Below are positions 8,216 through 16,319 of a DNA stretch of 24,511 nucleotides, piece by piece. Position 1 is the first letter of the stretch, and every line of letters begins with the position of its first letter. The DNA comes from Polynucleobacter meluiroseus (lineage in GTDB: Bacteria > Pseudomonadota > Gammaproteobacteria > Burkholderiales > Burkholderiaceae), in contig CAMBJN010000006.1 in the NCBI GenBank assembly GCA_945867755.1, positions 1 through 24,511 of the forward strand, in the 5' to 3' direction. Both the position numbers and the translations under genes were made by a program. Below the pieces are notes generated by a model. That model was not told the DNA's origin. It ran no database searches and was given only the letters and a program-made list of their open reading frames with translations.

Positions 8216-9736
8216 TTATGCCAAGAAAAGTTTGTAGGCGGGGTTATTGCTTTCATCCCAGTGCGGGTAGCCAAGACCTAGTAAAAATTTCTTCAATTCT
8301 TTTTTATCGCTGGCTGGGACTTGCATGCCAATCAAAATACGCCCGTAATCTGCCCCATGATTTCGGTAATGGAAAAGACTGATGTTCCAGTTGGGGGCCA
8401 TGCTAGTTAAAAATTTCATCAAAGCGCCAGGCTTTTCTGGAAACTCAAAGCGATAAAGCAATTCATTTTTTGCTAGCTGTGAGCGCCCACCAACCATGTG
8501 ACGTAGGTGTGACTTGGCTAATTCATCCTGAGTCAAGTCAATGGTGTTGAAGCCAGATTTTGTGAATGATTTTGCAATGGTGGCACTGTCAGAGGCTTTT
8601 TGCGTGGCAATACCTACAAAAATGTGAGCCTTATTGGCATCGGCAATGCGATAGTTAAATTCTGTGACATTGCGCTCACCCAAAAGTTCGCAGAAACGCT
8701 TGAATGAACCTCTTTGCTCTGGAATGGTGACTGCAAAAACAGCTTCTTTTGACTCGCCAACTTCAGCTCTTTCAGCAACAAATCTAAGTCGATTGAAATT
8801 GATGTTGGCGCCGCAAGCAACCGCTACCAGGGTTTGGTTCTTGCATTTCTCGCGCTCAACATATGCCTTCAAGCCGGCCAAAGCAAGTGCCCCCGCAGGC
8901 TCTAAGATACTTCTTGTGTCTGTAAAGACGTCATTGATCGCTGCGCAGATGGCATCTGTATCCACAGTGATGATCTCATCAATAACTTGCTGACAAAGTC
9001 TAAAAGTTTCTTTGCCAACAAGTTTGACAGCCGTGCCATCTGAAAAAAGACCAACTTCTTTAAGCTCAATTCTGCGCCCAGCTTCCAAAGATTTTTTCAT
9101 GGCGTCAGAGTCGATAGTTTGAACTCCGATAACTTTGATCTCTGGACGAATAGCTTTGATGTAAGCACCAACGCCTGCGATTAATCCACCGCCGCCAATG
9201 GCTAAGAAAATGGCATCGATAGGCCCTTGGTGTTGTTGCAAGATTTCCATGGCAATTGTTCCCTGACCTGCAATGACATCTGGATCATCAAAGGGGTGAA
9301 CAAAGGTGAGTTGGTGTTTCTTTTCAAGAGAGAGGGCATGTTCATAAGCATCGCTGTAAGACTCACCATGCAAAACGATTTTGACAGAGCTGCCGCCGCG
9401 AGAGATAACCGCATCGATTTTCACTTGAGGCGTGGTGGTAGGCATCACGATGATGGCTTTGCAGTCCAATTTTGCCGCAGCCAAGGCCACGCCTTGTGCA
9501 TGATTGCCTGCTGAAGCTGCAATAACTCCGCGCTTAAGGTCTGCAGGGCTCAAATGAGCCATTTTGTTATAAGCGCCCCTTAACTTGAAGGAGAAAACCG
9601 GTTGGTTATCTTCTCTTTTAAGCAAAACTTTATTTTTAATGCGCGCGGAAAGGTGTGAAGCGAGTTCAAGCTCAGTTTCTCGGGCAACGTCATAGACCTT
9701 GGCGGTCAATATTTTTCGTAAATAATCTTTAGGCAT
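8216..9736 (-). CDS. ilvA: Biosynthetic threonine ammonia-lyase (threonine deaminase)
   Basis: IlvA deaminates L-threonine to 2-oxobutanoate, the first step of isoleucine synthesis, and is normally inhibited by isoleucine. The 506 residues show a PLP fold type II catalytic domain (about 1-320) with the cofactor lysine K51 in FSFKLRGAYNKM, the SAGNHAQGVA segment, and the phosphate-binding glycine loop GGGGLIAG near 180. Two ACT-like regulatory regions follow (about 325-410 and 420-506), ending NPAYKLFLA, so this is the allosteric anabolic form rather than the short catabolic TdcB form. The start at 9736 has AGG directly against the ATG and no better site. There is no room upstream for a leader-peptide attenuator of the enteric ilv kind: only 40 bases separate it from the divergent YqaA-like gene. 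Confidence 0.97.
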   Translation of the reverse strand: MPKDYLRKILTAKVYDVARETELELASHLSARIKNKVLLKREDNQPVFSFKLRGAYNKMAHLSPADLKRGVIAASAGNHAQGVALAAAKLDCKAIIVMPTTTPQVKIDAVISRGGSSVKIVLHGESYSDAYEHALSLEKKHQLTFVHPFDDPDVIAGQGTIAMEILQQHQGPIDAIFLAIGGGGLIAGVGAYIKAIRPEIKVIGVQTIDSDAMKKSLEAGRRIELKEVGLFSDGTAVKLVGKETFRLCQQVIDEIITVDTDAICAAINDVFTDTRSILEPAGALALAGLKAYVEREKCKNQTLVAVACGANINFNRLRFVAERAEVGESKEAVFAVTIPEQRGSFKRFCELLGERNVTEFNYRIADANKAHIFVGIATQKASDSATIAKSFTKSGFNTIDLTQDELAKSHLRHMVGGRSQLAKNELLYRFEFPEKPGALMKFLTSMAPNWNISLFHYRNHGADYGRILIGMQVPASDKKELKKFLLGLGYPHWDESNNPAYKLFLA

Positions 9737-9739
9737 CCT

Positions 9740-9752
9740 GTGAGCGTATCAC
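9740..9752. promoter_or_regulatory. Small inverted repeat in the ilvA/yqaA divergent spacer
   Basis: The 40-base spacer (9737-9776) contains GTGA at 9740-9743 and TCAC at 9749-9752 around GCGTA, placed four bases before the ilvA start. It resembles half of a CRP- or LacI-type operator but the arms are only four bases, so chance is quite possible. Confidence 0.2.
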
Positions 9753-9776
9753 GGCAAAAGCCTAAAATGCTCAAAC

Positions 9777-10280
9777 ATGGATACCAATTTACATAATTTT
9801 TTGGTTTGGCTCTCTCTGCCCGCGGTAGGTTTGCCTGCCGTTTTCTCAATTTCATTTATATCAGCGACCCTTTTGCCAATGGGCTCAGAGCCGGTCCTAT
9901 TTGGCTATATCAAACTAAACCCAGAAATGTTTTGGCCAGCTGTTTTTGTTGCCACACTTGGCAATACCTTGGGCGGCATGCTTAATTGGTTGATGGGGTA
10001 TGGTGCCAACAAAGCGCACGAGAAGCTCGTAGGACCCAGAGACCACAAGTTATTGGGGTGGTTTGAAAAATTAGGTCCTCCAGCCCTGCTGCTGTCCTGG
10101 CTTCCGATTGTTGGGGATCCTTTGTGCGCTGTGGCAGGCTGGCTCAGGTTGCCATGGCTTTCATGCATGATTTACATGGCAATCGGCAAGTTTTTACGTT
10201 ACGTCACCATGACCTATGCTTTATTGCTGATTCCCGAGGGGTTTTGGTCTGTAATCGGTCGTTGGCTTGGATTGCTTTGA
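9777..10280 (+). CDS. YqaA-family inner-membrane protein (DedA/SNARE-associated type)
   Basis: This is a 167-residue hydrophobic protein resembling E. coli YqaA, a small relative of the DedA/VTT membrane proteins, a superfamily linked to lipid-carrier flipping and membrane homeostasis. Matching features are ISATLLPMGSEPVLFG near 28-43 (E. coli has SATLLPGNSEVVL), ATLGNTLGGMLNWLMGYG near 59-76, and LLLSWLPIVGDPLCAVAGWLRLPW near 108-131 followed by IGKFLRYVTM. About four or five membrane segments are likely. No precise reaction is known for YqaA itself. The ATG has no recognisable Shine-Dalgarno sequence. It is alone on its strand, divergent from ilvA and separated by 98 bases and a hairpin from the oxidoreductase gene. 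The family call is firm; the function is open. Confidence 0.87.
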   Translation: MDTNLHNFLVWLSLPAVGLPAVFSISFISATLLPMGSEPVLFGYIKLNPEMFWPAVFVATLGNTLGGMLNWLMGYGANKAHEKLVGPRDHKLLGWFEKLGPPALLLSWLPIVGDPLCAVAGWLRLPWLSCMIYMAIGKFLRYVTMTYALLLIPEGFWSVIGRWLGLL

Positions 10281-10308
10281 TGACCTTGCACTATCTAAGG
10301 TCACAAAG
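10275..10308 (+). terminator. Bulged hairpin at the end of the yqaA-like gene
   Basis: The arms CTTTG-A-TGACCTT (10275-10287) and AAGGTCACAAAG (10297-10308) pair over twelve base pairs with a single bulged A at 10280, around a nine-base loop. The first arm begins inside the last two codons of the yqaA-like gene. A stem like this could stop transcription or protect the 3' end, but no run of T follows; G-rich sequence does (GGGGCTTAAGGGGG nearby), so a classical Rho-independent terminator is not shown. Confidence 0.4.
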
Positions 10309-10378
10309 GGGCTTAAGGGGGAATAAGGCGAAGATCTCGATAGTCCTTTAAAATGGGTTTTTAGTTAAAAGTGATGAT
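10309..10378. other. Spacer before the large oxidoreductase gene
   Basis: This remainder of the largest gene-free stretch in the window has a G-rich part and then an A+T-rich part. TAAAAT at 10349-10354 is a five-of-six match to a -10 box, but no -35 hexamer stands 16-18 bases before it. Before the ATG at 10379 there is only AAAAGTGATGAT, a weak ribosome site. A promoter for the long plus-strand run is expected here but not demonstrated. Confidence 0.35.
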
Positions 10379-13300
10379 ATGAACGCACCTTTGCCCCTCC
10401 ACAGCATGACAGAGCATCCTCAAAATGCCCCTCGTCTGCGTGAGATACCTTATAACTACACATCTTTCTCAGACAGAGAGATTGTTATTCGTTTATTGGG
10501 TGAAGAAGCTTGGCAAATTCTTGATGAATTAAGGTCTGGAAGAAAAACTGGGCGTTCAGCCAGAATGCTTTATGAAGTGTTGGGTGATATTTGGGTTGTT
10601 CAGCGCAACCCCTATCTTCAAGATGATCTTCTAGATAATCCTGGTCGTCGTAAGCAACTGATTGAGGCATTGAATCATCGCTTGACAGAAGTTCAAAAAA
10701 GAATGACCACCGATTTGGCCGATAAGGTTGGCAAACTAGTTGATAGCGCAAAACTAGCTGTTGAACAATTCAATGCTGAATTTGACCGTGTCGCGCTTTT
10801 GCGCAAACGTGTTCGCAAGGTTTTGGGCAAAGTCACTGCTGCAGACAATATTGCTTATGACGGCTTGGCTCGCGTTTCTCACGTGACAGATGCAACTGAT
10901 TGGCGTGTTGAATACCCATTCGTTGTTTTAACGCCTGATACAGAAGAAGAAATCCCCAACCTGGTCAAAGGATGTATTGAGCTCGGTTTAACCATCATCC
11001 CTCGCGGAGGCGGCACTGGCTACACAGGCGGAGCAATTCCTTTGTCACCAATGTCAGCGGTTATCAATACAGAAAAGCTAGAAACTCTAGGCCCTGTAGA
11101 AATGATTCGTTTACCAGGCTTGAGTGAAGAGGTTGCCACAATTTATTCTGGTGCCGGGGTTGTTACTAAAAGAGTTTCTGATGCAGCAGATAAATCCGGC
11201 AATGTTTTTGCTGTAGACCCAACTTCTGCTGAAGCCAGCTGCATTGGCGGAAATATCGCCATGAATGCTGGCGGTAAAAAAGCAGTTTTGTGGGGTACTG
11301 CTCTTGATAACCTAGCGTCATGGAGAATGGTTGATCCTGACGGTAACTGGCTAGACATTGAGCGTATTGGCCACAACATGGGAAAAATTCATGATGTCGA
11401 CTTCGCCACTTTCAAATTGGTTTGGTCGGATGGTTCTTATACCCCTGGTCAAAAAGTAATTAAAACTGAAGAGCTTAAGATTAAAGGTAAGACCTTCCGT
11501 AAAGAAGGCTTAGGTAAGGATGTTACTGATAAATTTTTATCAGGTTTGCCAGGCATTCAAAAAGAAGGTTGTGATGGTTTGATCACCAGTGCAAGATGGG
11601 TTTTGCATCGCATGCCTAAGCAAATACGTACGGTTTGTTTAGAGTTCTTTGGGCAAGCACGCGATGCCATTCCAAGTATTGTTGAAATCAAAGCTTACTT
11701 AGATCAACAAACTAAACAGGGTGGAGCAATCCTGGCCGGTTTAGAGCACATGGATGAACGCTATTTAAAAGCAGTTGGCTACGCCACTAAATCAAAGCGC
11801 AATGTACTGCCAAAAATGGTTTTGATTGGCGACATTGTTGGTGATGATGAGAATGCTGTTGCGATGGCTGCCAGTGAAGGGATTCGTATGGCCAACGCAA
11901 GAGTTGGTGAAGGTTTCGTTGCGGTCAGTGCTGAAGCGCGCAAGAAGTTCTGGTTAGATCGCTCAAGAACTGCTGCTATTGCACGTCATACGAACGCATT
12001 CAAAGTGAATGAAGACGTTGTGATTCCACTGGATCGCATGGGTGAGTACACCGATGGTATCGAGCGCATCAACATTGAACTTTCTTTAAAGAATAAGCTT
12101 CAGCTTTTGAGTGAGCTTGAGAGTTTCCTTGGGCAAGGTAATTTGCCATTGGGTAAGTCAGAAGATGGTGATGTGCCTGAGGCTGATTTACTCGAAGGCC
12201 GTGTAGCCCAAGCTTTGCAATTAATTACTTCAGTTAGACAAGAGTGGTTGGGGTGGTCCAATAATATGGATCAATACTTCTCAACCCTACAAGACAGAAG
12301 TTTACGTGCCTCATGGAAACTGCAAGTTAGAGCTGAATTAAGAAATATATTCAGCGGCGTTTCGTTTGACCCTATTTTGATAGAGTGCGAAGCCATACAT
12401 AAAAAGGTTCTTCGAAGTCGCGTGTTTGTGGCATTGCACATGCATGCAGGTGACGGCAATGTGCATACCAACATCCCAGTAAATTCTGATAATTACGACA
12501 TGCTTCAAGATGCTCACCAATCAGTTGATCGCATCATGAAGTTAGCCAGATCTCTAAATGGGGTGATTTCAGGTGAGCACGGCATTGGTATCACCAAACT
12601 TGAATACTTAACCGAAGCTGAAATCAAAGACTTTAGATCTTATAAGATGAGAATTGACCCAGAGGGTCGTTTCAATAAAGGTAAGTTAATGCAGGGCGCC
12701 GATTTGAGAAACGCCTACACACCAAGTTTTGGATTGATGGGGCATGAATCTCTCATCATGCAAAAAAGTGATATTGGTGCAATTGCAACAAGCATCAAAG
12801 ATTGCTTGCGCTGCGGAAAATGTAAACCTGTTTGCGCTACACACGTGCCACGCGCAAACTTGTTGTACAGCCCACGTAATAAAATTTTGGCCACATCGTT
12901 GTTGGTTGAGGCCTTCTTGTATGAAGAGCAAACAAGACGCGGTGTTTCTGTAAAACATTGGGAGGCCTTTGACGATGTCGCTGCGCACTGCACGGTTTGT
13001 CATAAGTGTCTAGCCCCATGCCCAGTCAAGATTGATTTTGGTGACGTCACCATGAACATGCGTAATTTGTTGCGCAAAATGGGGCAGAAGAAATTCAATC
13101 CAGGTGCAACAGCAGCCATGTTTTTCTTGAATGCTACTAATCCTGAAACAATTCAATTGACTAGAAAATTGATGATTGATTGGGGTTATAAGGCCCAACG
13201 TTTGGCGCATGATTTGCTGAAGAAGTTTGCCAAGGCGCAAACAGCAAAGCCTCGCTCAACGGTGACGAAGCCGCCAATTCAAGAGCAGGTGATTCACTTC

Positions 13301-14212
13301 ATCAATAAAAAGATGCCAGGCAACTTGCCGAAAAAGACTGCAAGAGCTTTATTAGATATTGAGGATTCTGATGTGGTGCCTATCATCAGAAACCCACAGA
13401 CCACATCTGTTGATACCGAAGCAGTGTTCTATTTCCCAGGATGTGGATCTGAAAGATTGTTCTCTCAAGTTGGTTTGGCTACTCAAGCGATGTTGTGGCA
13501 TGCAGGGGTTCAAACCATATTACCTCCAGGCTATTTGTGTTGCGGTTATCCGCAAAGAGGTTCCGGCGACTTTGAAAAAGCAGACAAGATCATTACTGAT
13601 AACCGCGTGCTTTTCCATCGCATGGCCAATACGCTCAATTACCTGGACATCAAGACGGTCGTGGTTTCTTGCGGCACATGTTACGACCAGTTGGCAGGCT
13701 ATGAATTCGAAAAGATTTTCCCTGGCTGCAGAATCATTGATATTCATGAGTTCTTGTTAGAAAAGGGCATTAAGTTAGAGGGCGCCAAGGGGGTGAGGTA
13801 CATGTATCACGATCCTTGTCACAGCCCAATGAAGTTGCAAGATCCTTTGAAGACAGTCAATAGCTTGGTGACCACTCAAGACGGCACGACCATTGCGAAG
13901 AATGAGCGCTGCTGTGGTGAATCTGGCACATTAGCGGTTACTCGTCCGGACATCTCATCACAGGTTCGTTTCCGCAAAGAAATTGAAATGAAAAAGGGTG
14001 CGGATGAATTAAGAGATGATTTTGATGGTCAGGTAAAGATATTGACCAGCTGCCCATCTTGTTTGCAAGGTTTATCAAGATTCGATGAAGACTCAGGCAC
14101 CAAAGCTGATTACATCGTGGTTGAAATGGCCAATCATCTTTTGGGTGAAAACTGGATGGCTGATTATGTGAAAAATGCTAATCAAGGCGGCATTGAAAGA
14201 GTATTGGTTTAA
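10379..14212 (+). CDS. Giant DUF3683 / FAD-linked oxidase / Fe-S / CCG-domain oxidoreductase (D-lactate dehydrogenase-like)
   Basis: A 1277-residue fusion predicted to oxidise a 2-hydroxy acid and pass electrons by FAD and iron-sulphur clusters to the quinone pool. In order: a DUF3683 N-terminal region (about 20-150, with DIWVVQRNPYLQDDLLDNP); an FAD-binding type 4 (PCMH) domain (about 175-340, with IIPRGGGTGYTGGAIPLS near 207); the FAD-oxidase C-terminal domain (about 400-790, with HMHAGDGNVHTNIP near 692 and SGEHGIGITK near 735); two 4Fe-4S motifs, CLRCGKCKPVC near 808 and CTVCHKCLAPC near 870; and two cysteine-rich CCG domains (FPGCGSE near 1018 with CCGYP near 1055; DPCHSP near 1144 with CCGESG and CPSC). 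This joins in one chain what GlpABC, LutABC or GlcDEF split among subunits, and resembles the Dld-II type of Shewanella. The family is certain; D-lactate as substrate is only inference. DUF971 follows after two bases. Confidence 0.9.
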   Translation: MNAPLPLHSMTEHPQNAPRLREIPYNYTSFSDREIVIRLLGEEAWQILDELRSGRKTGRSARMLYEVLGDIWVVQRNPYLQDDLLDNPGRRKQLIEALNHRLTEVQKRMTTDLADKVGKLVDSAKLAVEQFNAEFDRVALLRKRVRKVLGKVTAADNIAYDGLARVSHVTDATDWRVEYPFVVLTPDTEEEIPNLVKGCIELGLTIIPRGGGTGYTGGAIPLSPMSAVINTEKLETLGPVEMIRLPGLSEEVATIYSGAGVVTKRVSDAADKSGNVFAVDPTSAEASCIGGNIAMNAGGKKAVLWGTALDNLASWRMVDPDGNWLDIERIGHNMGKIHDVDFATFKLVWSDGSYTPGQKVIKTEELKIKGKTFRKEGLGKDVTDKFLSGLPGIQKEGCDGLITSARWVLHRMPKQIRTVCLEFFGQARDAIPSIVEIKAYLDQQTKQGGAILAGLEHMDERYLKAVGYATKSKRNVLPKMVLIGDIVGDDENAVAMAASEGIRMANARVGEGFVAVSAEARKKFWLDRSRTAAIARHTNAFKVNEDVVIPLDRMGEYTDGIERINIELSLKNKLQLLSELESFLGQGNLPLGKSEDGDVPEADLLEGRVAQALQLITSVRQEWLGWSNNMDQYFSTLQDRSLRASWKLQVRAELRNIFSGVSFDPILIECEAIHKKVLRSRVFVALHMHAGDGNVHTNIPVNSDNYDMLQDAHQSVDRIMKLARSLNGVISGEHGIGITKLEYLTEAEIKDFRSYKMRIDPEGRFNKGKLMQGADLRNAYTPSFGLMGHESLIMQKSDIGAIATSIKDCLRCGKCKPVCATHVPRANLLYSPRNKILATSLLVEAFLYEEQTRRGVSVKHWEAFDDVAAHCTVCHKCLAPCPVKIDFGDVTMNMRNLLRKMGQKKFNPGATAAMFFLNATNPETIQLTRKLMIDWGYKAQRLAHDLLKKFAKAQTAKPRSTVTKPPIQEQVIHFINKKMPGNLPKKTARALLDIEDSDVVPIIRNPQTTSVDTEAVFYFPGCGSERLFSQVGLATQAMLWHAGVQTILPPGYLCCGYPQRGSGDFEKADKIITDNRVLFHRMANTLNYLDIKTVVVSCGTCYDQLAGYEFEKIFPGCRIIDIHEFLLEKGIKLEGAKGVRYMYHDPCHSPMKLQDPLKTVNSLVTTQDGTTIAKNERCCGESGTLAVTRPDISSQVRFRKEIEMKKGADELRDDFDGQVKILTSCPSCLQGLSRFDEDSGTKADYIVVEMANHLLGENWMADYVKNANQGGIERVLV

Positions 14213-14214
14213 TT

Positions 14215-14619
14215 ATGAGCTCAACAGAAAAAGCTCCGCTACCTCAAAACATCATTGTTCACCAGCAATCCAAAGTTTTAGAGTTGGCTTACGATAATAA
14301 AACTTATCAATTACCGTTTGAATTTTTAAGAGTTTGGTCACCATCCGCTGAAGTCAGGGGTCATGGCGTTGGTCAAGAAACTTTACAAACCGGCAAGCGT
14401 GATGTGTTGATTAACAATATTGAGCAGATTGGTCATTACGCCATCAAGCCAGTGTTTTCTGATGGGCATGAGTCAGGTATTTTTAGCTGGGACTACCTTT
14501 ATGACATGTGTATCAATCAAGAGGAAATGTGGCAAGACTATCTTGATCGAGTCGAGCGGGCCGGTGCTAGTAGAGATGTGCCAATGCCGAAAGATGATGG
14601 ACGCTCTTGTGGACATTGA
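14215..14619 (+). CDS. DUF971 domain protein (gamma-butyrobetaine hydroxylase-like N-terminal type)
   Basis: The product is 134 residues and carries one DUF971 domain (PF06155, about 10-105), with the family's ELAYDNKTYQLPFEFLRVWSPSAEVRGHG opening shortened here to its key pieces LPFEFLRVWSPSAEVRGHG, and later YAIKPVFSDGH and GIFSWDYLYD. In eukaryotes this fold forms the N-terminal zinc-binding part of gamma-butyrobetaine hydroxylase; the stand-alone bacterial role is not settled, though the family is often placed with iron-sulphur or ubiquinone genes. The C-terminus ends CGH. The start is two bases after the oxidoreductase stop with no Shine-Dalgarno sequence; the TGA is six bases before the ubiE ATG. 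Position directly before ubiE suggests a link to quinone synthesis, which is inference from context only. Confidence 0.88.
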   Translation: MSSTEKAPLPQNIIVHQQSKVLELAYDNKTYQLPFEFLRVWSPSAEVRGHGVGQETLQTGKRDVLINNIEQIGHYAIKPVFSDGHESGIFSWDYLYDMCINQEEMWQDYLDRVERAGASRDVPMPKDDGRSCGH

Positions 14620-14625
14620 TTGAAT

Positions 14626-15369
14626 ATGGCGCAAACACATTTTGGTTACAAGACAGTTGATGAAACTGAAAAAGCAAGTAAGGTTGCTGAGGTTTTTCAT
14701 TCTGTAGCTAATAAATACGACATCATGAATGATTTGATGTCTGGTGGGATGCATCGTTTATGGAAGCATTTCACCATCAGTAAGGCTGCAGTGAGACCTG
14801 GCCAAAAGGTTTTGGATATTGCGGGCGGAACAGGCGACTTATCTTTGAGTTTTGCAAAATCTGTTGGTCTTGAGCGTGAAACAGGTGGGCAAGTTTGGTT
14901 AACTGATATCAATGCATCAATGCTTGGTTTTGGCCGTAATCGTTTAATTGATAAGGGTTACTATTTGCCATGCGTTCAGGTGGATGCTGAGCAAATACCA
15001 TTTCCAAATAATTATTTTGATTTGACCACTGTTGCATTTGGCCTTCGCAACATGACGCACAAAGAAGTAGCCCTAAAAGAAATGTTAAGAGTGATCAAGC
15101 CGGGCGGTAAAGCCATGGTTTTGGAGTTTTCTAAGCCAGTTGATGCACTAAAGCCAATTTATGATGCTTATTCATTTAAAATACTTCCATGGCTTGGCGA
15201 GAGGGTTGCTGGAGACTCAGAGAGTTACCGCTATCTTGCAGAATCAATTCGAATGCATCCAGATCAAAAAACTTTAAAAACCATGATGGAAAGTGTGGGA
15301 TTTGACAAGGTCGAATACCACTCGCTTACTGGTGGTATTGTTGCGTTGCATATTGGTTATAAATACTGA
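14626..15369 (+). CDS. ubiE: Ubiquinone/menaquinone C-methyltransferase UbiE
   Basis: UbiE uses S-adenosylmethionine to C-methylate the benzoquinol ring (DDMQH2 to DMQH2) in ubiquinone synthesis, and demethylmenaquinol where present. The 247 residues align with E. coli UbiE throughout: THFGYKTVDETEKASKVAEVF at the start, YDIMNDLMSGGMHRLWKHF, SAM motif VLDIAGGTGDLS near 62, AFGLRNMTHKEVAL, VLEFSKP, and SYRYLAESIRMHPDQKTL near the end. I choose ATG 14626, because it gives the usual N-terminus; a TTG two codons earlier (14620), immediately after the DUF971 stop, is possible. GGAC at 14611-14614 is a poor ribosome site, so coupling to DUF971 is plausible. It opens the ubiE, Tim44-like, ubiJ, ubiB series. 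Confidence 0.97.
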   Translation: MAQTHFGYKTVDETEKASKVAEVFHSVANKYDIMNDLMSGGMHRLWKHFTISKAAVRPGQKVLDIAGGTGDLSLSFAKSVGLERETGGQVWLTDINASMLGFGRNRLIDKGYYLPCVQVDAEQIPFPNNYFDLTTVAFGLRNMTHKEVALKEMLRVIKPGGKAMVLEFSKPVDALKPIYDAYSFKILPWLGERVAGDSESYRYLAESIRMHPDQKTLKTMMESVGFDKVEYHSLTGGIVALHIGYKY

Positions 15370-15397
15370 TACTTATCGATTTTTTGAGAGGTTAAAA

Positions 15398-16318
15398 ATG
15401 TTTAAGAAAAGTTTTGTTTATTTGGTTCTTTCTTCATTTGTGTTGATGGGCGCGTCTCTTGATGCCGAGGCTAAGCGCATGGGGGGATCCAAGAGTGTTG
15501 GCAAGCAATCACAAAGCGTAACCAAAAAACAACAAGCTGCTCCAGCACAACCTGCTCAGGCACCAACGGCTGCTCCTGCAACCGCTGCTAAGCCAGCTGG
15601 CGCACCAGGCGCTGCACAGCCTAAAAAAGGTTTTGGTATGGGCGGCATCCTAGGCGGCTTGGCTGCCGGTTTGGGCCTTGGTTGGTTGTTGTCACATTTT
15701 GGTTTGGGTGAGGCGGCGGCATCGTTTTTAATGGGCTTTCTAATGGTAGCTGCTGTTGCGATGATTGGCCTTTGGTTATTTAGACGTTTTGCTAATAAAG
15801 GCCAAGCAACCTACAAAGCCAGTCCTGTTGGCGGAGCGCCATGGGAAAACCAACAGCGCTCTGATCGTCAAGAGCCAGTAAATTTTGGCTCATCATCAGC
15901 ATCGCCGGTTGCTGAGGTGGCTGTTCCAGAAGTTGCAGAGATTGCAATCAAAGACTTTGATCAAGAATCTTTCTTGTTAAATGCAAAAAAACACTTTGTG
16001 CATTTACAAGAAGCTTGGGATCGTGGCGACTTAGAGAAGTTGAGAGAGTTTGCTACTCCAGAAATGTTTACAGAATTAAATCAGGATCTTCAGGCTCGTG
16101 CCACTGAGAAGAATCGCACCGAGGTGGTAACGATTGAAGCTGATTTGTTAGGTGTTGAGTCATTGCAGGATGTTTATTTGGCCAGCGTTCGTTTCTCAGG
16201 AATGATTCGTGAGCAAGCGGATGGTCCTGCTGAGTCTTTCGTTGAGGTTTGGAATTTGACCAAGCCTGTTAATGGTCAGGGCGGTTGGGTGCTAGCCGGT
16301 ATTCAACAGTTGGTCTGA
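15398..16318 (+). CDS. Tim44-like domain membrane protein with signal sequence
   Basis: A 306-residue protein in which the C-terminal part (about 180-306, from FDQESFLLNAKKHFVHLQEAW on) is a Tim44-like domain (PF04280), the cone-shaped fold also found in the mitochondrial import protein Tim44 and ribosomal protein mL45. It begins with a signal-like segment (about 1-25, ending ASLDAEA), then RMGGSKSVGKQ, an alanine/proline/glutamine-rich stretch (about 45-75), a glycine-rich hydrophobic hairpin with two membrane segments (about 85-130), and a charged linker. The start at 15398 is supported by GAGAGG at 15386-15391, six bases upstream; an earlier in-frame ATG at 15293 lies inside ubiE and is rejected. 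Bacterial members have no settled role; constant company with ubiE, ubiJ and ubiB suggests a membrane role near quinone metabolism. Confidence 0.87.
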   Translation: MFKKSFVYLVLSSFVLMGASLDAEAKRMGGSKSVGKQSQSVTKKQQAAPAQPAQAPTAAPATAAKPAGAPGAAQPKKGFGMGGILGGLAAGLGLGWLLSHFGLGEAAASFLMGFLMVAAVAMIGLWLFRRFANKGQATYKASPVGGAPWENQQRSDRQEPVNFGSSSASPVAEVAVPEVAEIAIKDFDQESFLLNAKKHFVHLQEAWDRGDLEKLREFATPEMFTELNQDLQARATEKNRTEVVTIEADLLGVESLQDVYLASVRFSGMIREQADGPAESFVEVWNLTKPVNGQGGWVLAGIQQLV

Positions 16319-16319
16319 T

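Noticed and set aside
12686..13019. Several overlapping minus-strand ORFs of 60-105 codons opposite the Fe-S part of the large oxidoreductase
   Set aside because: They are out-of-frame shadows of a strongly conserved gene, with no ribosome sites or recognisable domains.
15293..15397. Longer N-terminus for the Tim44-like protein starting inside ubiE
   Set aside because: The extension hides the signal-like segment and lies in another frame of ubiE; GAGAGG before 15398 marks the true start.
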